From the NCBI GenBank assembly GCA_009602735.1, contig WELA01003362.1, positions 1-64,000 on the forward strand: a stretch of 64,000 nt of DNA. Reading direction: 5' to 3'. The first letter of the stretch is position 1; each line of letters begins with the position of its first letter. This stretch comes from Mesotaenium endlicherianum. Taxonomy: Eukaryota > Streptophyta > Zygnematophyceae > Zygnematales > Mesotaeniaceae. The notes below the pieces were generated by a model. The model was not told where the DNA came from, searched no databases, and worked only from the letters and a program-made list of their open reading frames with translations. Position numbers and translations under genes: made by a program. Shown piece after piece: positions 61,658 to 64,000 of the stretch.

Positions 61658-63313
61658 TTAATCAGCAATCAACTCTTTTGCGTTCTCCAATGCAGCCGCC
61701 GTAGGCTTTTCGCCGCTGAGCATCTGGGCAATGGTGGTAATGCGTTCATCCTGGTTGAGCAGCCTGATATTGGTCTTGACCTGGTTGTTGACTACTTCTT
61801 TGTACACAAAGAAATGTGCATGGGCCTTGCCTGCGATCTGTGGCTGGTGCGTGATACAGATGATCTGCCGGCTCGCTGCCAATTCCTTCATGATAAGCCC
61901 TACCTGTTTGGCAGCTTCACCTGAAATGCCCGTATCTATTTCATCGAAGATCAGGGTAGGCAGGTTGATCGATTGAGCAACCAATGATTTGATGCAAAGC
62001 ATGAGCCTGCTCAATTCGCCGCCACTGGCCACTTTGCGAACAGGCTCGAAGCGGTTGCTTTTGTTGGCATCGAAAAGGAATTCCACCTGGTCCTTTCCAA
62101 ACGGCTGCAATGCCGTATCGTTGATTTGTACTTTGAGTCGCGCGTTGGGCATACCTACCTGTTTGAGCAAGTGGTTTACTTTTTCCTCGAGGGGTTTTAC
62201 CTGCTGGTGTCTTGCTTTGGAAATGGTGACAGCCAACTGGCTGGCCGACTCATATAAACGGGATTGCGCTGTTTCTTTAGCGGCGATAGCATCATCGATG
62301 TCCAGCACAGCCTGTAATTTATTTTCGAGCGCTGTTTGCAATTCGAGCAATTCGGCCGTGGTTTGCACCCCGTGTTTTTTCAACAATTTATATCCTTCGA
62401 CTAAGCGGTTATTGATCCACTCGATTCTTTTTTCATCGAAATGAACGCCATTGTTCAGGTGAACGGTTTCTGCTGCAATATCCTGTAACTCTACCTGGCT
62501 GCTCTGCAAACGTGCAATGAGTGCAGCAATATCGGCGTGATATGATGTGTACGATTGTAGCTGCTGGATGAGTTGTTTTAAAACAGTTGTCACGGGTTGC
62601 TCGCTTTCTTTCAATTCATAACAAACCCTGTCCAGCGCCACTTTAATGCCTTCTGAATTGCTTAATAATTTCAACTCCTGGTCCAGCTCTTCCAATTCAT
62701 TTTCGCGGAGACCGGCTTCATTCAGTTCATCGAAAAGAAATTGGTGGTAATCGGCTTCTTTGGTGAAGGCTGTTTTTTGATCCTGCAAGGCGGTGAGTTC
62801 TTTACTCACTGCATGCCATTGCCCGAAGAGAGATTGGTAATTGTCAAGCAACTGGTTATTGCCTGCAAGCGCATCCAGAACTTCGCGTTGAAAATCGGTG
62901 TCGCCCAACTCGAGTGTATCAAATTGCTGGTGGAGGTCAACCAACAGGGAAGCCAGTGTTTTCAACTGTTGCAAGGTAGCCGGTGTATCGTTGATGAAAG
63001 CGCGGGATTTGCCGTTGGCAGCGATTTCCCTGCGAAGGATCAGTTCTTCTTCTGCATCGAGTTCCTGCTCTTGCAAAAAAGCCAGTACTTGCTTGCGGTC
63101 TTCCACTGCAAAATAACCTTCAATAAAGCATTTTTTTTCTTTATTCACCAGCACGTTGCTGTCTGCCCTTTCACCCAGTATCAGGCTGAGTGCTCCCATC
63201 AATATACTCTTTCCTGCACCGGTTTCACCGGTGATCATATTCAACTGCGATGAAAAATCAATTTCAATCTCGTCGATGATCGCGTAATTCTGTATGATGA
63301 GTTTCTTTAACAC
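61658..63313 (-). CDS. recN: DNA repair protein RecN
   Basis: RecN is an SMC-like ATPase for double-strand-break repair. At 551 residues it has the N-terminal half-site KLIIQNYAIIDEIEIDFSSQ, Walker A ITGETGAGKSILMGALSLIL (about residues 28-47), a coiled coil (about 150-350) and the C-terminal half-site with the signature ASGGELSRLMLCIKSLVAQS, Walker B TLIFDEIDTGISGEAAKQVG and the switch His in ICITHQPQIA. The start is a GTG at 63313, matching the family N-terminus. Confidence 0.96.
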   Translation of the reverse strand: MLKKLIIQNYAIIDEIEIDFSSQLNMITGETGAGKSILMGALSLILGERADSNVLVNKEKKCFIEGYFAVEDRKQVLAFLQEQELDAEEELILRREIAANGKSRAFINDTPATLQQLKTLASLLVDLHQQFDTLELGDTDFQREVLDALAGNNQLLDNYQSLFGQWHAVSKELTALQDQKTAFTKEADYHQFLFDELNEAGLRENELEELDQELKLLSNSEGIKVALDRVCYELKESEQPVTTVLKQLIQQLQSYTSYHADIAALIARLQSSQVELQDIAAETVHLNNGVHFDEKRIEWINNRLVEGYKLLKKHGVQTTAELLELQTALENKLQAVLDIDDAIAAKETAQSRLYESASQLAVTISKARHQQVKPLEEKVNHLLKQVGMPNARLKVQINDTALQPFGKDQVEFLFDANKSNRFEPVRKVASGGELSRLMLCIKSLVAQSINLPTLIFDEIDTGISGEAAKQVGLIMKELAASRQIICITHQPQIAGKAHAHFFVYKEVVNNQVKTNIRLLNQDERITTIAQMLSGEKPTAAALENAKELIAD

Positions 63314-63411
63314 AGGAATGATGAAAAAACAAAAATCAAAATTTAAAATTAAAAAGTCAAAAGTAAAAGTACGGTATCAGAAATCAACAAATCAGCCATC
63401 AGAAATTACGC

Positions 63412-64000
63412 TTACTCTCCTTTGCACCGGGCGATGCCTGATTTTGCTCTTTGATCGAGTGAATTTTTGTATTCATGGTCTCCCATATCGAGGCATTGCC
63501 GGTAATAGGAGATGGCAGTGGCTTTATCGCCTTTGGATTCATAGAGCTGACCTGCCTGCAACGCAGCCCTGGCTGCGAAATATTCGGTCCTGTTTGCACC
63601 GATGCGTATGGCTTGCTGGTAAAATGTAACAGCTTCTGCATCCCTGCCCAGGTCATCATAAATGCGGCCCATGCGGTAAACGAATTCCAGTTTCTCTTCT
63701 TCGCGCGTAAAGTCGCGTTCTGTCTTTCCATGCAACAGTGCCAATGCATCGTGATGGTAACCGCCATCATTCAGCAAGCGGGTCTTCAATAACAATACAT
63801 TGGGCCATCTGCCCGATTGGGCATCTTTCAACGCCTGCTTATCGGCATCGGAATCGGTAGCGCCGAGCGACAGTACATTTTTCCGCGCAGCCTCTGCCGC
63901 CTGCATATTGCCTTGCAGGTAATAACACCAGCTCAGTTTCTGGTAAGCGTCTTTCAGGTAGAATTTTCCTTTGAAACTGGATACAAACCTTTCCATGCAG
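63412..64000 (-). CDS. C-terminal part of a TPR-repeat protein (runs off the right edge)
   Basis: This minus-strand frame is still open at the last base, so the N-terminal part of the gene is beyond the window. The 195 residues seen contain tetratricopeptide-like helix pairs: LKDAYQKLSWCYYLQGNMQA, EFVYRMGRIYDDLGRDAEAV and AALQAGQLYESKGDKATAIS, the last with the classic A/G/Y/A spacing. It is followed by recN about 98 bases downstream in the same direction. The function is not predictable; TPR proteins usually hold protein complexes. Confidence 0.8.
   Translation of the reverse strand, partial: CMERFVSSFKGKFYLKDAYQKLSWCYYLQGNMQAAEAARKNVLSLGATDSDADKQALKDAQSGRWPNVLLLKTRLLNDGGYHHDALALLHGKTERDFTREEEKLEFVYRMGRIYDDLGRDAEAVTFYQQAIRIGANRTEYFAARAALQAGQLYESKGDKATAISYYRQCLDMGDHEYKNSLDQRAKSGIARCKGE

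Overview
The window looks like chromosome from a member of the Bacteroidetes, most likely the Chitinophagaceae. Supporting signs are TAnnTTTG-type promoter boxes, few Shine-Dalgarno sequences, a DUF4292 lipoprotein next to a degenerate M23 protein, a stand-alone atpD-atpC pair, a FadN-type fused beta-oxidation enzyme and a Bacteroidetes-style dcw cluster. No RNA genes, CRISPR arrays or prophage were seen.

Positions 1 to about 25.4 kb are a cell-surface polysaccharide region. The far left (1-4.2 kb) is visibly AT-rich. It holds the end of a membrane protein, an OafA-type acyltransferase gene cut in two by an intact IS3-family (IS407-group) element with a 4-bp target duplication, and a short sugar-phosphate transferase. 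Two overlapping wzi-like genes and a hipBA toxin-antitoxin pair follow. From 25.4 kb back to 9.2 kb, on the minus strand, lies a nearly complete Wzx/Wzy-type exopolysaccharide locus: lipoprotein, methyltransferase, flippase, GT2, polymerase/ligase, two GT4 enzymes, WecG/TagA-type transferase, WbaP/WcaJ-type initiating transferase, Wzi-like barrel, six-SLBB Wza-like export protein and Wzz-like co-polymerase. An unrecognised two-gene module (16.7-17.7 kb) sits inside this locus.

Positions 25.4-36.2 kb are housekeeping genes: dut, DUF4292 lipoprotein, EnvC-like M23 protein, a RelE/ParE-type toxin-antitoxin pair, an AI-2E-family permease, a holin-superfamily membrane protein, atpD-atpC, a lysine-rich secreted protein, yqgE, a histidine kinase without a partner, and queA. 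Positions 36.4-53.2 kb are the dcw operon: mraZ, rsmH, ftsL-like, ftsI, murE, mraY, murD, ftsW, murG, murC, ftsQ, ftsA, ftsZ. It is preceded by four 10-bp-phased GTGK boxes that match the known MraZ operator and ends in a strong terminator. Positions 53.2-64 kb carry an ABC-2 exporter, a fadN-like gene, gatC, two LolD-type ATPases, a PduO-type adenosyltransferase, a DUF2795 gene, fabI, recN and the end of a TPR protein.

Two families of intergenic repeats overlie this. One is a roughly 80-bp element with CGTCATCC...GGATGACG ends, in 13 copies, six of them between genes inside the dcw operon. It includes three composite copies with the same nested inverted segment, and several copies carry a short re-duplicated end at a nearly fixed distance. 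The other is a palindrome centred on GGCTTAAGCC (5 copies). Four genes (dut, the lipoprotein gene, the histidine kinase and gatC) have a TAnnTTTG box exactly 5 nt before the start codon, which suggests leaderless transcripts.
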